Positions 9,227-18,084 of a DNA stretch of 64,000 nt are shown here, piece after piece. This DNA is from Afipia clevelandensis ATCC 49720 (GTDB lineage Bacteria; Pseudomonadota; Alphaproteobacteria; Rhizobiales; Xanthobacteraceae). The stretch covers positions 62,001-126,000 of the forward strand of contig NZ_KB375281.1 in assembly GCF_000336555.1 (NCBI RefSeq). Reading direction: 5' to 3'. The translations under genes were made by a program, and so were the position numbers. Every line of letters begins with the position of its first letter. The stretch's first letter is position 1. Under the pieces are notes generated by a model, which was not told the origin of the DNA, ran no database searches, and was given only the letters and a program-made list of their open reading frames with translations.

Positions 9227-10696
9227 ATGCCGACTGAAGCGACCTCTGTTGCAGTAGCTGGCAGCGCGGACAAGATCCGCTGCGATGCATGTCCGGTCAT
9301 GTGCTATATCAAGCCGGGCGCGGCGGGCGCATGTGACCGCTATGCCAACAACAATGGCGAGCTTGTCCGTGTCGATCCGCACATCGTGCTTGAACGCACG
9401 GTGTCCCATGGCGGGCGGCTCGTTCCGTTTCAGGCCGGTGGTGACTGGGACGGAAAGATCGTTCATGAGCCAGCGGTGTTCGTGACGGCCATTGGCGCCG
9501 GCACGACGTATCCAGATTACAAGCCCGCGCCCTTCATCGTGTCGTCGGAAGTCGATGGCGTCGACATGGTTACGGTGGTGACCGAAGGCATTTTCAGCTA
9601 TTGCGGCGTCAAGGTGAAGATCGACACCGACCGTTATCTCGGACCTGAAACGGCGACAGTCCGCGTGCAGGGTGAGGCGATAGGGCATGTCACGACCGGC
9701 GAATACGGATCGCAGATGCTGTCGCTCGGCGGCGTGCATCATCTCACCGGCGGCTCGAAGAAGGAAGGCCGCGTCACCTGCGACGCGCTGATGGATTTGT
9801 CCAACGGCAAGCCGGTTGAACTCACTATTGATGGCGGTGCGACGGTTGTTGTTCAGGCAGGCTACCCGCCGATTGTGAATGGCGTGACCGAAGAGCGGAT
9901 GCGCGTCGGTTGCGGCTCGGCGACCATCGGCATGTTCGCGAAGCAATGGCATGGCAAGGTCGATGAGGTTGTCGTCGTGGACGACCACATCACCGGCGTG
10001 CTGTCCGAGCATCAGGCCGGCAAGCTGCTCGATATTCCCGACACCGGGATCAAGATGAAGGGCCGTCGGTCGACGCCGGGCCGTTATTTCCAGGTCGCCG
10101 AGCCGGGCACCGGATGGGGCGGGACCAATATCTCCGATCCCTTGTCTGTGCTGGGGCCGTTCGATCCGAAGACGGCGCAGCCCGGTCTGCGCATGATGAT
10201 GGTGAGCACGACAGGCGAGCATGCTGCCTATTTTGAGCTCGATGAGGCGCTGAAGCCTGTCGAGAAGGAGATGCCTGCCGATCTCAGATTCTCCGTGGAG
10301 CGAATTCAGGAGAACTGTGAGCCTGCACTCTGCACCGTTCTGTTTATGGGTGGGGCAGGCGGTTCGCTCAGAGCCGGCGTTACGGATAATCCGGTGCGGT
10401 TGACGCGCTCGGTCAAGGATGCGCTGACGTCAGTCACATGCGGCGGTGCGCCGGTCTATGTATGGCCCGGCGGCGGTATCACCTTCATGGTGGATGTGAC
10501 ACAAGTTCCGCAAGGCGCTTTCGGGTATGTGCCCACGCCGGCGCTGGTCGCTCCGATCGAATTTACCTTGCCATTGTCGGACTACGCCGCGCTTGGCGGC
10601 CACATGGATTATGTGCGGCCATTGGCGTCATTGAATGGGAATACGGAAGTCCGCCAATTGCCGCGGAAACGGTCAGAGCCGGGATCGCAGCCATGA
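9227..10696 (+). CDS. hnr: 6-hydroxynicotinate reductase
   Basis: Reduces 6-hydroxynicotinate to 1,4,5,6-tetrahydro-6-oxonicotinate, a ferredoxin-dependent dearomatising step. The 489-residue protein starts with a cysteine cluster C19-x2-C22-x3-C26-x9-C36, suited to an Fe-S centre, and has further Cys residues in EGIFSYCGVKVKI and RVGCGSATIG. The E. barkeri enzyme is known to carry covalent flavin and several Fe-S clusters. A near-match to a flavinylation motif, DALTSVT, is at residues 398-404. ATG 9227 is preferred to TTG 9221. Its stop overlaps the next start (ATGA). The assignment rests on family recognition and on the enamidase in the same locus. Confidence 0.85.
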   Translation: MPTEATSVAVAGSADKIRCDACPVMCYIKPGAAGACDRYANNNGELVRVDPHIVLERTVSHGGRLVPFQAGGDWDGKIVHEPAVFVTAIGAGTTYPDYKPAPFIVSSEVDGVDMVTVVTEGIFSYCGVKVKIDTDRYLGPETATVRVQGEAIGHVTTGEYGSQMLSLGGVHHLTGGSKKEGRVTCDALMDLSNGKPVELTIDGGATVVVQAGYPPIVNGVTEERMRVGCGSATIGMFAKQWHGKVDEVVVVDDHITGVLSEHQAGKLLDIPDTGIKMKGRRSTPGRYFQVAEPGTGWGGTNISDPLSVLGPFDPKTAQPGLRMMMVSTTGEHAAYFELDEALKPVEKEMPADLRFSVERIQENCEPALCTVLFMGGAGGSLRAGVTDNPVRLTRSVKDALTSVTCGGAPVYVWPGGGITFMVDVTQVPQGAFGYVPTPALVAPIEFTLPLSDYAALGGHMDYVRPLASLNGNTEVRQLPRKRSEPGSQP

Positions 10697-11613
10697 CACG
10701 GCTCCCACAAATCGGATGGCTGGCGGACGGGAGGCGGCTTCATCTGCAGGATGGTCCGATTGATTTGATTGTCGAGGCTCATGGCGCTCCGGCGATGGTT
10801 CGCGCGGGCTATGAAGCTGCCATCGGCCGCTTCACCGGACTGCTCGATGAACTTTGCGGGGAACTGCCGGAACTGCGCCGGGCTGCGCAACCGGGTGTGT
10901 GCTCTTTGAACAGTGTTGTTGCGCGCCGGATGCACGACGCGGTTGTGCCGTTTGCGGCGGATTGTTTCATCACCCCCATGGCTGCTGTGGCGGGCGCTGT
11001 TGCCGAGGAGATCCTTGGCGCGATGACAGATGCTGCCGATCTTGATCGGGCCTACGTCAACAATGGCGGCGACATCGCGCTTCATCTTGGAAAGGGACAA
11101 TCTTTTGTGGTCGGCCTCGTCGATCGCCCCGATATGCCGAGCTTGGTCGGAAAAACGAAAATTACCGCGACTGACGTCACGCGAGGCGTCGCAACCAGCG
11201 GCTGGCGCGGCCGCAGCTTCTCGCTTGGCATTGCCGATGCCGTCACGGTTTTGGCACGTCCGGCGGCGCAGGCGGACGCCGCCGCGACCATTATTGCCAA
11301 TGCCGTTGATCTGCCGGATCACCCGGCGGTGGTCCGTTGCGCGGCGCGCGACGTTCAGCCTGACAATGATCTTGGGGCGCGTCTCGTGACCCGCGACGTT
11401 GGCCGGTTGCCGTTTCGCGATATTCAGATCGCGCTCGACGCGGGCGTGAACTGCGCGCGCAATCTGGTTGCGGCCGGCTTGATCGAGGGTGCCGCGCTTC
11501 ACCTGCAAGGCGAAACGCGCGTCGTCGCCTTGAAAGATATCGAGACTCAGCCGCCTTTCGCGTTCCGGCGGGAGCCGATGCCAATAAAAGCCGAAAGCCT
11601 GATGTATGCCTGA
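10693..11613 (+). CDS. UPF0280 family protein (ApbE-like fold), candidate flavin transferase for Hnr
   Basis: A 306-residue protein whose central AYVNNGGDIALHL and the segment DVTRGVATSGWRGRSFSLGIADAVTVLA are typical of UPF0280, a family placed in the ApbE-like superfamily. ApbE proteins attach FMN covalently to Thr/Ser in target proteins. NGGDI is the counterpart of the ApbE NxGG(D/N) flavin/metal-site region. The start ATG overlaps the hnr stop, which suggests the two products are made together. The specific role in Hnr maturation is my inference; UPF0280 members have, to my knowledge, no settled function. Confidence 0.82.
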   Translation: MTRLPQIGWLADGRRLHLQDGPIDLIVEAHGAPAMVRAGYEAAIGRFTGLLDELCGELPELRRAAQPGVCSLNSVVARRMHDAVVPFAADCFITPMAAVAGAVAEEILGAMTDAADLDRAYVNNGGDIALHLGKGQSFVVGLVDRPDMPSLVGKTKITATDVTRGVATSGWRGRSFSLGIADAVTVLARPAAQADAAATIIANAVDLPDHPAVVRCAARDVQPDNDLGARLVTRDVGRLPFRDIQIALDAGVNCARNLVAAGLIEGAALHLQGETRVVALKDIETQPPFAFRREPMPIKAESLMYA

Positions 11614-12190
11614 CATTGTCGTCCGCAAACGCGCAACAGTGATCGAGGAGATTTTTCACGAAGGCGGAAAGCCGTCGGCGACGCCGTTGCGCCGCGGCGC
11701 GATCCTCTGCGTGATCCGCAACCCTTTCGCGGGACGCTATGTGGAAGAGATCGCGGGATTCATGGATGACCTGACGCCGCTCGGCGTGTCGATGGCCGGT
11801 GCGCTGCTGAAGGCGCTGGGCGGCGATCCGGCAGCAATCCAGGGCTATGGCAAGGGCGCGATCATCGGCTCCGCCGGCGAGCTTGAGCACGGCGCACTAT
11901 GGCATGTGCCCGGCGGCTATGCGATGCGCGAGATTCTCGGTGAGGCAAAAGCCATTGTGCCGTCCGCCAAGAAGGTGGGTGGTCCCGGAACGCGGCTTGA
12001 TGTTCCGATCACGCATATCAACGCGTCCTATGTGCGCTCGCATTTCGATGCCATGGAAGTCGGTATTCCGGACGCGCCGCGCGCGGACGAATTGCTACTG
12101 GCGCTTGTCATGACAACGGGCTCGCGCATTCATGCGCGCGTCGGCGGGCTCAAGGCCAGCGACATCAAGGGAGAGGATGGACTGCGATGA
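11606..12190 (+). CDS. PF06684 (DUF1185, 'amino acid synthesis') family protein, copy 1
   Basis: A 194-residue cytoplasmic protein with the family signatures ENPFAGxY-like (RNPFAGRYVEEI), QGYGKGAIIGSAGELEHGALWH and SYVRSHFDAMEVGIPDAPRADELL. Structures of this family were described as a variant of the Bacillus chorismate mutase fold, without a proven reaction. It overlaps the UPF0280 stop by 8 bases and its own stop overlaps the start of a second, related gene. The pair sits between hnr and the transporter, so a role in nicotinate breakdown after ring reduction is plausible. No reaction can be assigned from sequence. Confidence 0.85.
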   Translation: MPDIVVRKRATVIEEIFHEGGKPSATPLRRGAILCVIRNPFAGRYVEEIAGFMDDLTPLGVSMAGALLKALGGDPAAIQGYGKGAIIGSAGELEHGALWHVPGGYAMREILGEAKAIVPSAKKVGGPGTRLDVPITHINASYVRSHFDAMEVGIPDAPRADELLLALVMTTGSRIHARVGGLKASDIKGEDGLR

Positions 12191-12771
12191 GTGCCGTCAT
12201 TCGCAAGATCGTCACGGTGGTCGAGGAAACTTTGATTGAGGGTGGACGCGATGTTGCGCCGCCGACCCGCCGTGCGGCTGCAATTGCCGTCATCGAAAAT
12301 CCATTCGCTGGAAAATACGTCGCCAATCTCGATCCTCTGATCGCCATTGGCGAAGAACTGGGCGAACTGCTTGCGATGAAGGCGGTTGCCGCGCTTGGTA
12401 TCGAAGGCAGCAAGGCGCAAAGCTATGGCAAGGCGGCCGCTGTGGGCGAGAATGGTGAACTGGAGCACGCGGCAGCGATCTTGCATCCCAAAATGGGCGC
12501 GCCGGTGCGCAAGGTTCTCAGCAAGGGGGCGGCGTTGATTCCGTCGTCAAAAAAACGCGGCGGACTGGGAGCGGTGCTCGACATTCCGCTCGGTCACAAG
12601 GACGCGGCTTTCGTGCGCAGTCACTTCGACGGCATGGAAGTGCAGATCAACGACGCGCCGCGCGCCAATGAAATCATGGTCGCGGTTGCTGTGACAGATA
12701 GCGGACGGCCGCTGCCGCGTGTCGGTGGTTTGACTGTGGACGAGATCAAGGGCGAGGACGGGTTGCGTTAG
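12187..12771 (+). CDS. PF06684 (DUF1185) family protein, copy 2
   Basis: A 194-residue paralogue of the preceding protein with the same landmarks: ENPFAGKYVANL, SYGKAAAVGENGELEHAAAILH, and AFVRSHFDGMEVQINDAPRANE. The length is identical and both end in IKGEDGLR. The conserved Gly-Glu-Leu-Glu-His stretch and the RSHFDxMEV segment are likely active-site or interface elements because they are kept in both. The ATGA overlap with copy 1 suggests they make a heteromer. Divergence between the two is considerable outside the motifs, so this is not a recent duplication. Confidence 0.85.
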   Translation: MSAVIRKIVTVVEETLIEGGRDVAPPTRRAAAIAVIENPFAGKYVANLDPLIAIGEELGELLAMKAVAALGIEGSKAQSYGKAAAVGENGELEHAAAILHPKMGAPVRKVLSKGAALIPSSKKRGGLGAVLDIPLGHKDAAFVRSHFDGMEVQINDAPRANEIMVAVAVTDSGRPLPRVGGLTVDEIKGEDGLR

Positions 12772-12879
12772 CGGCTTGTCCGCATTTGATGCGAAAGAAA
12801 ATCCGAACCGTTCCACCGGGATAAGGAGCGGACGGGAAGTGAACGAGGGCGTGGGTCCTTGGTAACAACGGAGGTTGGG

Positions 12880-14112
12880 ATGCAACGAAGCAAACGTCTT
12901 TTCGGCAGTATGTCAGGGCTTGCAATTGCCGCAGGTCTAGGTCTGGCGGGCTCGGCTCTGGCGACGACCGCCATGGCGCAGAGCGGTGAAATCAAGATTG
13001 GCGAGATCAACAGCTACTCGCTGCTGCCGGCGTTCACGGAACCTTATCGCAAGGGCTGGCAGCTTGCGGTCGAGGAGATCAACGCCGCAGGCGGCATCAA
13101 CGGCAAGAAGCTCGTTGTTGTCTCCAAGGATGACAGCGGCAAGCCCGCGGATGCACAGACCGCCGCCAACGAACTGGTCTCGAACGAGAACGTTGCGATG
13201 CTCACCGGCACGTTCCTGTCGAACATTGGTCTTGCCGTCAGCGACTTCGCCAAGCAGAAGAAGGTGTTCTTCCTTGCCGCCGAGCCCCTGACCGACGCCA
13301 TCACCTGGTCGAAGGGCAACCGTTATACGTTCCGGCTGCGTCCGTCGAACTACATGCAGGCGGCGATGCTGGTGGAAGAGGCCGCAAAGCTGCCGGCCAA
13401 GCGCTGGGCAACGCTCGCGCCGAACTACGAATACGGCCAGTCGGCTGTCGCGGTGTTCAAGAAACTGCTTTCCGAGAAGCGTCCGGACATTCAATGGGTC
13501 GATGAGCAATGGCCGCCGCAAGGCAAGATCGACGCAGGTCCGATCGTGCAGGCGCTTGCGAACGCCAATCCGGAGGCCATTCTCAACGTGACCTTCGGTG
13601 CGGATCTCGTGAAGTTCGTGCGCGAAGGCAACACGCGCGGCCTGTTCAAGGATCGTGCGGTGGTGAGCTTCCTGACCGGTGAGCCGGAATATCTCGATCC
13701 GCTCAAGGAAGAGACCCCATCGGGCTGGATCGTTACCGGCTATCCTTGGTACAGCATCAAGACGCCGGAACACGATGCTTTCCTGAAAGCCTATCAGGGC
13801 AAGTACAACGACTATCCGCGGCTTGGCTCGATTGTCGGCTATCAGACTATCAAGGCTGCGGCCGAAATTCTCAAGAAAGCCAATTCGACCGATCCTGAAA
13901 AGCTGATCGCCGCGGCTGAAGGACTGTCGATGTCGTCGCCCTTCGGCCCGATCACATTTCGCAAGATCGACCATCAGTCAACTCTTGGCGCCTTCGTCGG
14001 CAAGACCGCACTCAAGGACGGCAAGGGCATCATGGTCGATACCGCTTATCGCAAGGGCGAGAACTTCCTGCCGAGCGATGCAGAAGTCGACAAGATGCGC
14101 CCGAAAGACTGA
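12880..14112 (+). CDS. branched-chain amino acid-type ABC transporter substrate-binding protein
   Basis: A 410-residue periplasmic binding protein (Peripla_BP_6, LivK-like). Residues 1-33 are a signal peptide ending in an AMA motif. Mature features include IKIGEINSYSLLPAF and the GLAVEEINAAGGINGKK segment typical of the family. I use ATG 12880, preceded by GGAGG at 12870-12874. The position behind hnr and the PF06684 pair, and before matching permease and ATPase genes, suggests it captures nicotinate or 6-hydroxynicotinate. LivK-type proteins often bind aromatic acids, so that is reasonable but untested. Confidence 0.88.
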   Translation: MQRSKRLFGSMSGLAIAAGLGLAGSALATTAMAQSGEIKIGEINSYSLLPAFTEPYRKGWQLAVEEINAAGGINGKKLVVVSKDDSGKPADAQTAANELVSNENVAMLTGTFLSNIGLAVSDFAKQKKVFFLAAEPLTDAITWSKGNRYTFRLRPSNYMQAAMLVEEAAKLPAKRWATLAPNYEYGQSAVAVFKKLLSEKRPDIQWVDEQWPPQGKIDAGPIVQALANANPEAILNVTFGADLVKFVREGNTRGLFKDRAVVSFLTGEPEYLDPLKEETPSGWIVTGYPWYSIKTPEHDAFLKAYQGKYNDYPRLGSIVGYQTIKAAAEILKKANSTDPEKLIAAAEGLSMSSPFGPITFRKIDHQSTLGAFVGKTALKDGKGIMVDTAYRKGENFLPSDAEVDKMRPKD

Positions 14113-14121
14113 TCTGAACGA

Positions 14122-14146
14122 CCGCGGGCGCGCACTGCGCCCGCGG
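14122..14146 (+). other. GC-rich stem-loop between binding-protein and permease genes
   Basis: Arms CCGCGGGCGC and GCGCCCGCGG pair perfectly around a 5-base loop. It lacks a following T-run, so it is more likely an mRNA-stabilising or partial-attenuation element than a full terminator. Such hairpins after binding-protein genes raise their expression relative to the permease genes. Confidence 0.6.
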
Positions 14147-14169
14147 CAATTTCTAGCAGTGGATCGTCG

Positions 14170-16056
14170 ATGAGCTTCTACTTTGCCCAGTTCCTGACCG
14201 GTCTTGCCAGCGCGGCGTCGCTGTTCCTTGTCGCGTCGGGCCTGTCGATCATCTTCGGTGTGACGCGGATCGTGAACTTCGCCCATGGCGCGTTTTACAT
14301 GCTCGGCGCATATGTCGCGTTCACGCTGACGGAGCGGCTGTCCGGTGCGCTGGGATTCTGGGGCGGCATCGTCATCGCTGCACTCGCCGTCGCGCTGCTG
14401 GGCGTGCTGGTCGAAATGGTGCTCCTGCGGCGAATCTATAAATCGCCGGAACTATTCCAGCTTCTTGCGACCTTTGGCCTGACCTTGATGGTCGAGGATA
14501 TCGTGGTTCTGATCTGGGGGCCGGACGATCTCGTTGGCCGCCGGGCGCCCGGATTTCGCGGCGCTGTGGATTTCTTCGGGCAGAACATCCCGTCCTACGA
14601 TCTGTTTCTGATCGTGCTGGGTCCGGTGGTTCTCGGTGCCTTGTGGCTGTTGTTCCGCCGGACGCGCTGGGGCGTCCTGGTCCGTGCCGCAACGCAGGAC
14701 CGCGACATGGTGGCTGCGCTGGGCGTCAACCAGAAATGGCTGTTCACCAGCGTGTTCGCGGTGGGCGTCTTCCTGGCGGCACTCGGCGGCGCGCTGCAGA
14801 TTCCACGCGATGCCGTGCATCATGCGATGGATCTGCGGATCATCGTGGATGTGTTCGTTGTTGTGGTGATCGGCGGCCTCGGCAGCATCACCGGCGCATT
14901 CGTCGCCGCGGTTCTGGTCTCCGAACTGAATGCATTCGGAATCCTGATCTTTCCGAAGATTTCGATCATCCTTGTTTTCTTGGTGATGGCGGCCGTGCTG
15001 ATTGTCCGGCCATGGGGCCTGTTCGGAAAGCCGGAAGCCGCCGCGCGTAAAACTCCGGGCCTCAGCGTTCGTCCATGGCGTCCGCTGACGACGAATGAGC
15101 GGCTTGCGGCGCTGGCTGTTCTCGTCATTGCGGCAGCCTTGCCGCTGTTCGGCGGCAACTATGCGCTGACGGTCGGTGCGGAGATTGCGGTTTTCGTGGT
15201 TTTCGCAGCCAGCTTGCACTTCCTGATGTCGGCCGGAGGCCTCGCGTCGTTCGGCCATGCGGCCTATTTCGGGCTTGGGGCTTATGGTGTCGCTTTCCTC
15301 GCCAAGGCAGCCGGCCTGCCGATGATTGCGTGCCTGCTGCTCGGCCCGCTGCTCGGATTGCTGGGGGCCGCGGTTTTCGGATTTTTCGCAGTTCAGCTCT
15401 CGGGCGTCTATTTCGCGATGCTGACATTGGCGTTCGCGCAGATCGTCTGGTCCATCGCATTCCAGTGGGTCTCCGTGACCGGAGGCGACAATGGCATTCT
15501 CGGGGTCTGGCCCGCGGCATGGGCGGCAAGTCCTGCGAATTTCTATTGGCTATCGCTCGCTGTCGCGACGCTGATGGTCATCGTGCTGCGGATCATTGTG
15601 TTCTCGCCGTTCGGCTATGCGCTGCGGGCGACACGGGATTCCATGCTGCGCAGCGAGGCGATCGGCATTGATGGCAAGCGCATTCAATGGACCGCGTTCG
15701 TGATCGCGGGTACAGCGGCGGGGGTCGCCGGTGCGCTGTTCGCCTATCTCAAGGGCAGTGTGTTTCCGGACAGTCTCGGCATTCCGCTTTCGGTCGATGC
15801 GCTGGTGATGGTGCTGCTCGGCGGCATCGAGACCGTCTCCGGCGCGGTGGTCGGCGCAATCGTCTTCAAGGCGCTGAACATCTGGCTTGTCAGTCAAACC
15901 GACTGGTCAAAGCTCGTGCTGGGCGCGATTGTCGTGCTGATCGTTGTTGCCTTCCCGAAGGGCATCGTCGGCATGATTGAATCCATTCGTGCGCGGCGTG
16001 AATCGCAATCGTCGAAGTCCGCCATTCTGGCATCGCGAATCGAGACCGCAGAATGA
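14170..16056 (+). CDS. fused LivH-LivM-type ABC transporter permease
   Basis: A 628-residue membrane protein combining both permeases of a branched-chain-type importer. The first half (about 1-290) has the LivH landmarks VNFAHGAFYMLGAY and RAATQDRDMVAALGVN. The second half (about 310-600) has the LivM landmarks GLASFGHAAYFGLGAYG and LRATRDSMLRSEAIGID. Each half has about eight hydrophobic segments. The fusion removes any need for separate subunits to pair and is seen in some alphaproteobacterial importers. The stop overlaps the ATPase start (ATGA). It belongs to the hnr-liv operon. Confidence 0.92.
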   Translation: MSFYFAQFLTGLASAASLFLVASGLSIIFGVTRIVNFAHGAFYMLGAYVAFTLTERLSGALGFWGGIVIAALAVALLGVLVEMVLLRRIYKSPELFQLLATFGLTLMVEDIVVLIWGPDDLVGRRAPGFRGAVDFFGQNIPSYDLFLIVLGPVVLGALWLLFRRTRWGVLVRAATQDRDMVAALGVNQKWLFTSVFAVGVFLAALGGALQIPRDAVHHAMDLRIIVDVFVVVVIGGLGSITGAFVAAVLVSELNAFGILIFPKISIILVFLVMAAVLIVRPWGLFGKPEAAARKTPGLSVRPWRPLTTNERLAALAVLVIAAALPLFGGNYALTVGAEIAVFVVFAASLHFLMSAGGLASFGHAAYFGLGAYGVAFLAKAAGLPMIACLLLGPLLGLLGAAVFGFFAVQLSGVYFAMLTLAFAQIVWSIAFQWVSVTGGDNGILGVWPAAWAASPANFYWLSLAVATLMVIVLRIIVFSPFGYALRATRDSMLRSEAIGIDGKRIQWTAFVIAGTAAGVAGALFAYLKGSVFPDSLGIPLSVDALVMVLLGGIETVSGAVVGAIVFKALNIWLVSQTDWSKLVLGAIVVLIVVAFPKGIVGMIESIRARRESQSSKSAILASRIETAE

Positions 16057-16844
16057 GTGCTCCATCCAAATTGCTGTCGGTCGAAGGCCTGACCAAGTCC
16101 TATGGCGGTGTTCACGCCGTGCGCGGCGTATCGTTCTCGCTGGCGGCGGGCGAAATCCTCGCATTGATCGGCCCGAACGGTGCGGGCAAGAGCACCTGCT
16201 TCGACATGTTGAATGGCCAGAACATTCCGGATAGTGGCCGGATCAATTTGCTGGGCCGGGATACGACCGGTCAGAGGCCGCGCGCGATCTGGCGGCTCGG
16301 TGTCGGCCGCACATTCCAGATCACCGCGACGTTTCCCACCATGACTGTGCGCGAGAATGTGCAGGTGCCGCTGGTGTCCTATCATTCCCGGCTTTTCAAC
16401 ATGTGGCGCTCGACGCCGCAGTTTGAGCGCAACGAGGCGGACCGGCTGCTCGATCTTGTCGGCATGAGCGGCTACGCGGAGCGGCCGTGTGGCGAACTTG
16501 CCTATGGTGATCTGAAACGCCTCGAACTGGCCGTTGCGCTCGCCAATCAACCGAAGTTGCTTTTGATGGATGAGCCAACCGCCGGCATGGCTCCACGCGA
16601 ACGGATCGAACTGATGAAGCTCACCGCGCGGATCGCGCGCGAGAAGTCGATCGGGGTTCTGTTCACGGAGCATGATATGGACGTGGTGTTCGAGCATGCA
16701 GACCGTATTCTGGTGCTCAATCGCGGCACGCTTATCGCAGAAGGCTCGCCTGAGGAAGTACGGCGTAATCCGCAGGTCCGCGCCATCTATCTCGGCGAAG
16801 GTCTGGTTTACGATGCGCGCCATCGCGAAGGAGCATCGGCATGA
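16053..16844 (+). CDS. LivG-type ABC transporter ATPase
   Basis: A 263-residue ATPase with Walker A GPNGAGKST, an unusual signature LAYGDLKRLELAVALA in place of LSGGQ, Walker B LLLMDEPTAGM and the switch histidine in FTEHDMDVV. The AYGD signature and the TFQITATFPTMTVRENV stretch are characteristic of LivG. It energises the fused permease. Both neighbours overlap it by 4 bases, so translation of the transporter genes is coupled. Confidence 0.92.
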   Translation: MSAPSKLLSVEGLTKSYGGVHAVRGVSFSLAAGEILALIGPNGAGKSTCFDMLNGQNIPDSGRINLLGRDTTGQRPRAIWRLGVGRTFQITATFPTMTVRENVQVPLVSYHSRLFNMWRSTPQFERNEADRLLDLVGMSGYAERPCGELAYGDLKRLELAVALANQPKLLLMDEPTAGMAPRERIELMKLTARIAREKSIGVLFTEHDMDVVFEHADRILVLNRGTLIAEGSPEEVRRNPQVRAIYLGEGLVYDARHREGASA

Positions 16845-17545
16845 AGCTCCAGGTTCAGGGATTGAACAGCTACTACGGTCCGGCGCATATCCTGTTCGAT
16901 GTCGCGCTTGAGGTCGGAGACGGCGAGGTCGTAGCGCTTCTGGGCCGTAACGGCGCTGGCAAGTCCACCACGTTCCGCTCGATTGTCGGCCTGGTTGAAC
17001 AGCGCGAAGGACAGATTGTTTTTGAAGGGCAGGACGTCTCGAAGCAGCCAACCCATGCCATCGTCCGCAACGGTCTTGGCTATGTGCCGGAAGAGCGCCG
17101 CATTTTCACGGATCTCACGGTCGAGGAAAATCTCGAAGTCGGCCGTCAGCCGCCGCGGTCCAACGCGCCGGAATGGACGCGCGAGAAACTGTTTTCGCTG
17201 TTTCCGAATCTTGGCGAGATGCGCGGCCGGATGGGCGGGCGCATGAGCGGCGGCGAACAACAGATGCTGACGATTGCGCGCACCCTGATGGGAAATCCGT
17301 CGCTCGTGCTGCTGGACGAGCCATCTGAAGGCCTGTCCCCCAAGATTGTCGAGCAGATGGTCGATGCAATCCTTGCGATGAAAAAGGAAGGCGTCAGCAT
17401 CGTGGTTTCCGAGCAGAATCTTCATTTTGCCAATCTGATATCCGATCGCGCCTACATCATCGAACGGGGCCGCATCTGTTTCAGCGGCACCATGCGTGAG
17501 CTTGAGGCGCGTCCGGATATTCGCGACGCGCATCTGGCGGTATAG
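16841..17545 (+). CDS. LivF-type ABC transporter ATPase
   Basis: A 234-residue ATPase with Walker A GRNGAGKST, signature MSGGEQQMLTIARTL, Walker B LVLLDEPSEGL and the Gln-containing switch region VVSEQNLHFA, all LivF hallmarks. It completes the importer begun at 12880. The MarR regulator gene follows 28 bases later on the same strand, and could be the last gene of the operon. Confidence 0.92.
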   Translation: MKLQVQGLNSYYGPAHILFDVALEVGDGEVVALLGRNGAGKSTTFRSIVGLVEQREGQIVFEGQDVSKQPTHAIVRNGLGYVPEERRIFTDLTVEENLEVGRQPPRSNAPEWTREKLFSLFPNLGEMRGRMGGRMSGGEQQMLTIARTLMGNPSLVLLDEPSEGLSPKIVEQMVDAILAMKKEGVSIVVSEQNLHFANLISDRAYIIERGRICFSGTMRELEARPDIRDAHLAV

Positions 17546-17573
17546 GCGCGGAAACGAAGCGTAGGGAGCGGGA

Positions 17574-18077
17574 ATGGCCAAGACTGTGCCGAGCAAGGCT
17601 GCCGCGGCCAAGGTGACGGCTTCGGTCAAGCCAGGTGCGCCGAAACGGAACGGCAAGGCGTCGAAGCCGCTTTACATCCTCGACGACCAGATCGGTTTTG
17701 TCCTGCGTCAAGTCTGGCAGCGCCATGCAACGATCTTTGCGAAGGAGATCGGCATCAATCTCACGCCGACCCAATGGGCGGCACTGGCAAAGCTCACGGA
17801 AACCGGACCCTGTTCGCAAAACCAGCTCGGGCGGCTGACCGCGATGGATGTCGCGACCATCAAGGGTGTCATCGACAGATTGACGGCGCGCGGCCTGACC
17901 GAAACCAGTCCGGACCCGGATGATGGCCGCCGGCTGTTGGTGAGCCTGACGCGCGCGGGGCAGGCGATGGCCGAGAAAGCGGCCCCTCACGCACTGGCGA
18001 TCTCGAAGGAAACGCTTGCGCCACTTGATACGAAGGAGCGCGAAACCTTTATCGCGCTCCTCAGCAAGCTGCGCTGA
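17574..18077 (+). CDS. MarR-family regulator, NicR-like
   Basis: A 167-residue winged-helix regulator. After an alanine/lysine-rich N-terminus it has ILDDQIGFVLRQVWQRHATIFAKE and the recognition region QNQLGRLTAMDVATIKGVIDRLTARGL, then the wing SPDPDDGRRLLVSLT. This resembles NicR, the MarR repressor of nicotinate catabolism in Pseudomonas putida that responds to 6-hydroxynicotinate. Being inside the locus it is the best candidate to bind the GTATAC palindromes at 8983, 9157 and 19369. It is convergent with the enamidase gene, 7 bases away. Binding is inferred, not shown. Confidence 0.85.
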   Translation: MAKTVPSKAAAAKVTASVKPGAPKRNGKASKPLYILDDQIGFVLRQVWQRHATIFAKEIGINLTPTQWAALAKLTETGPCSQNQLGRLTAMDVATIKGVIDRLTARGLTETSPDPDDGRRLLVSLTRAGQAMAEKAAPHALAISKETLAPLDTKERETFIALLSKLR

Positions 18078-18084
18078 TCGTTCG

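Noticed and set aside
8927-10222. A 431-residue minus-strand frame over hnr and the nicA promoter region
   Set aside because: His/Arg-rich composition is typical for a shadow, and it would run through both palindromes and Hnr.
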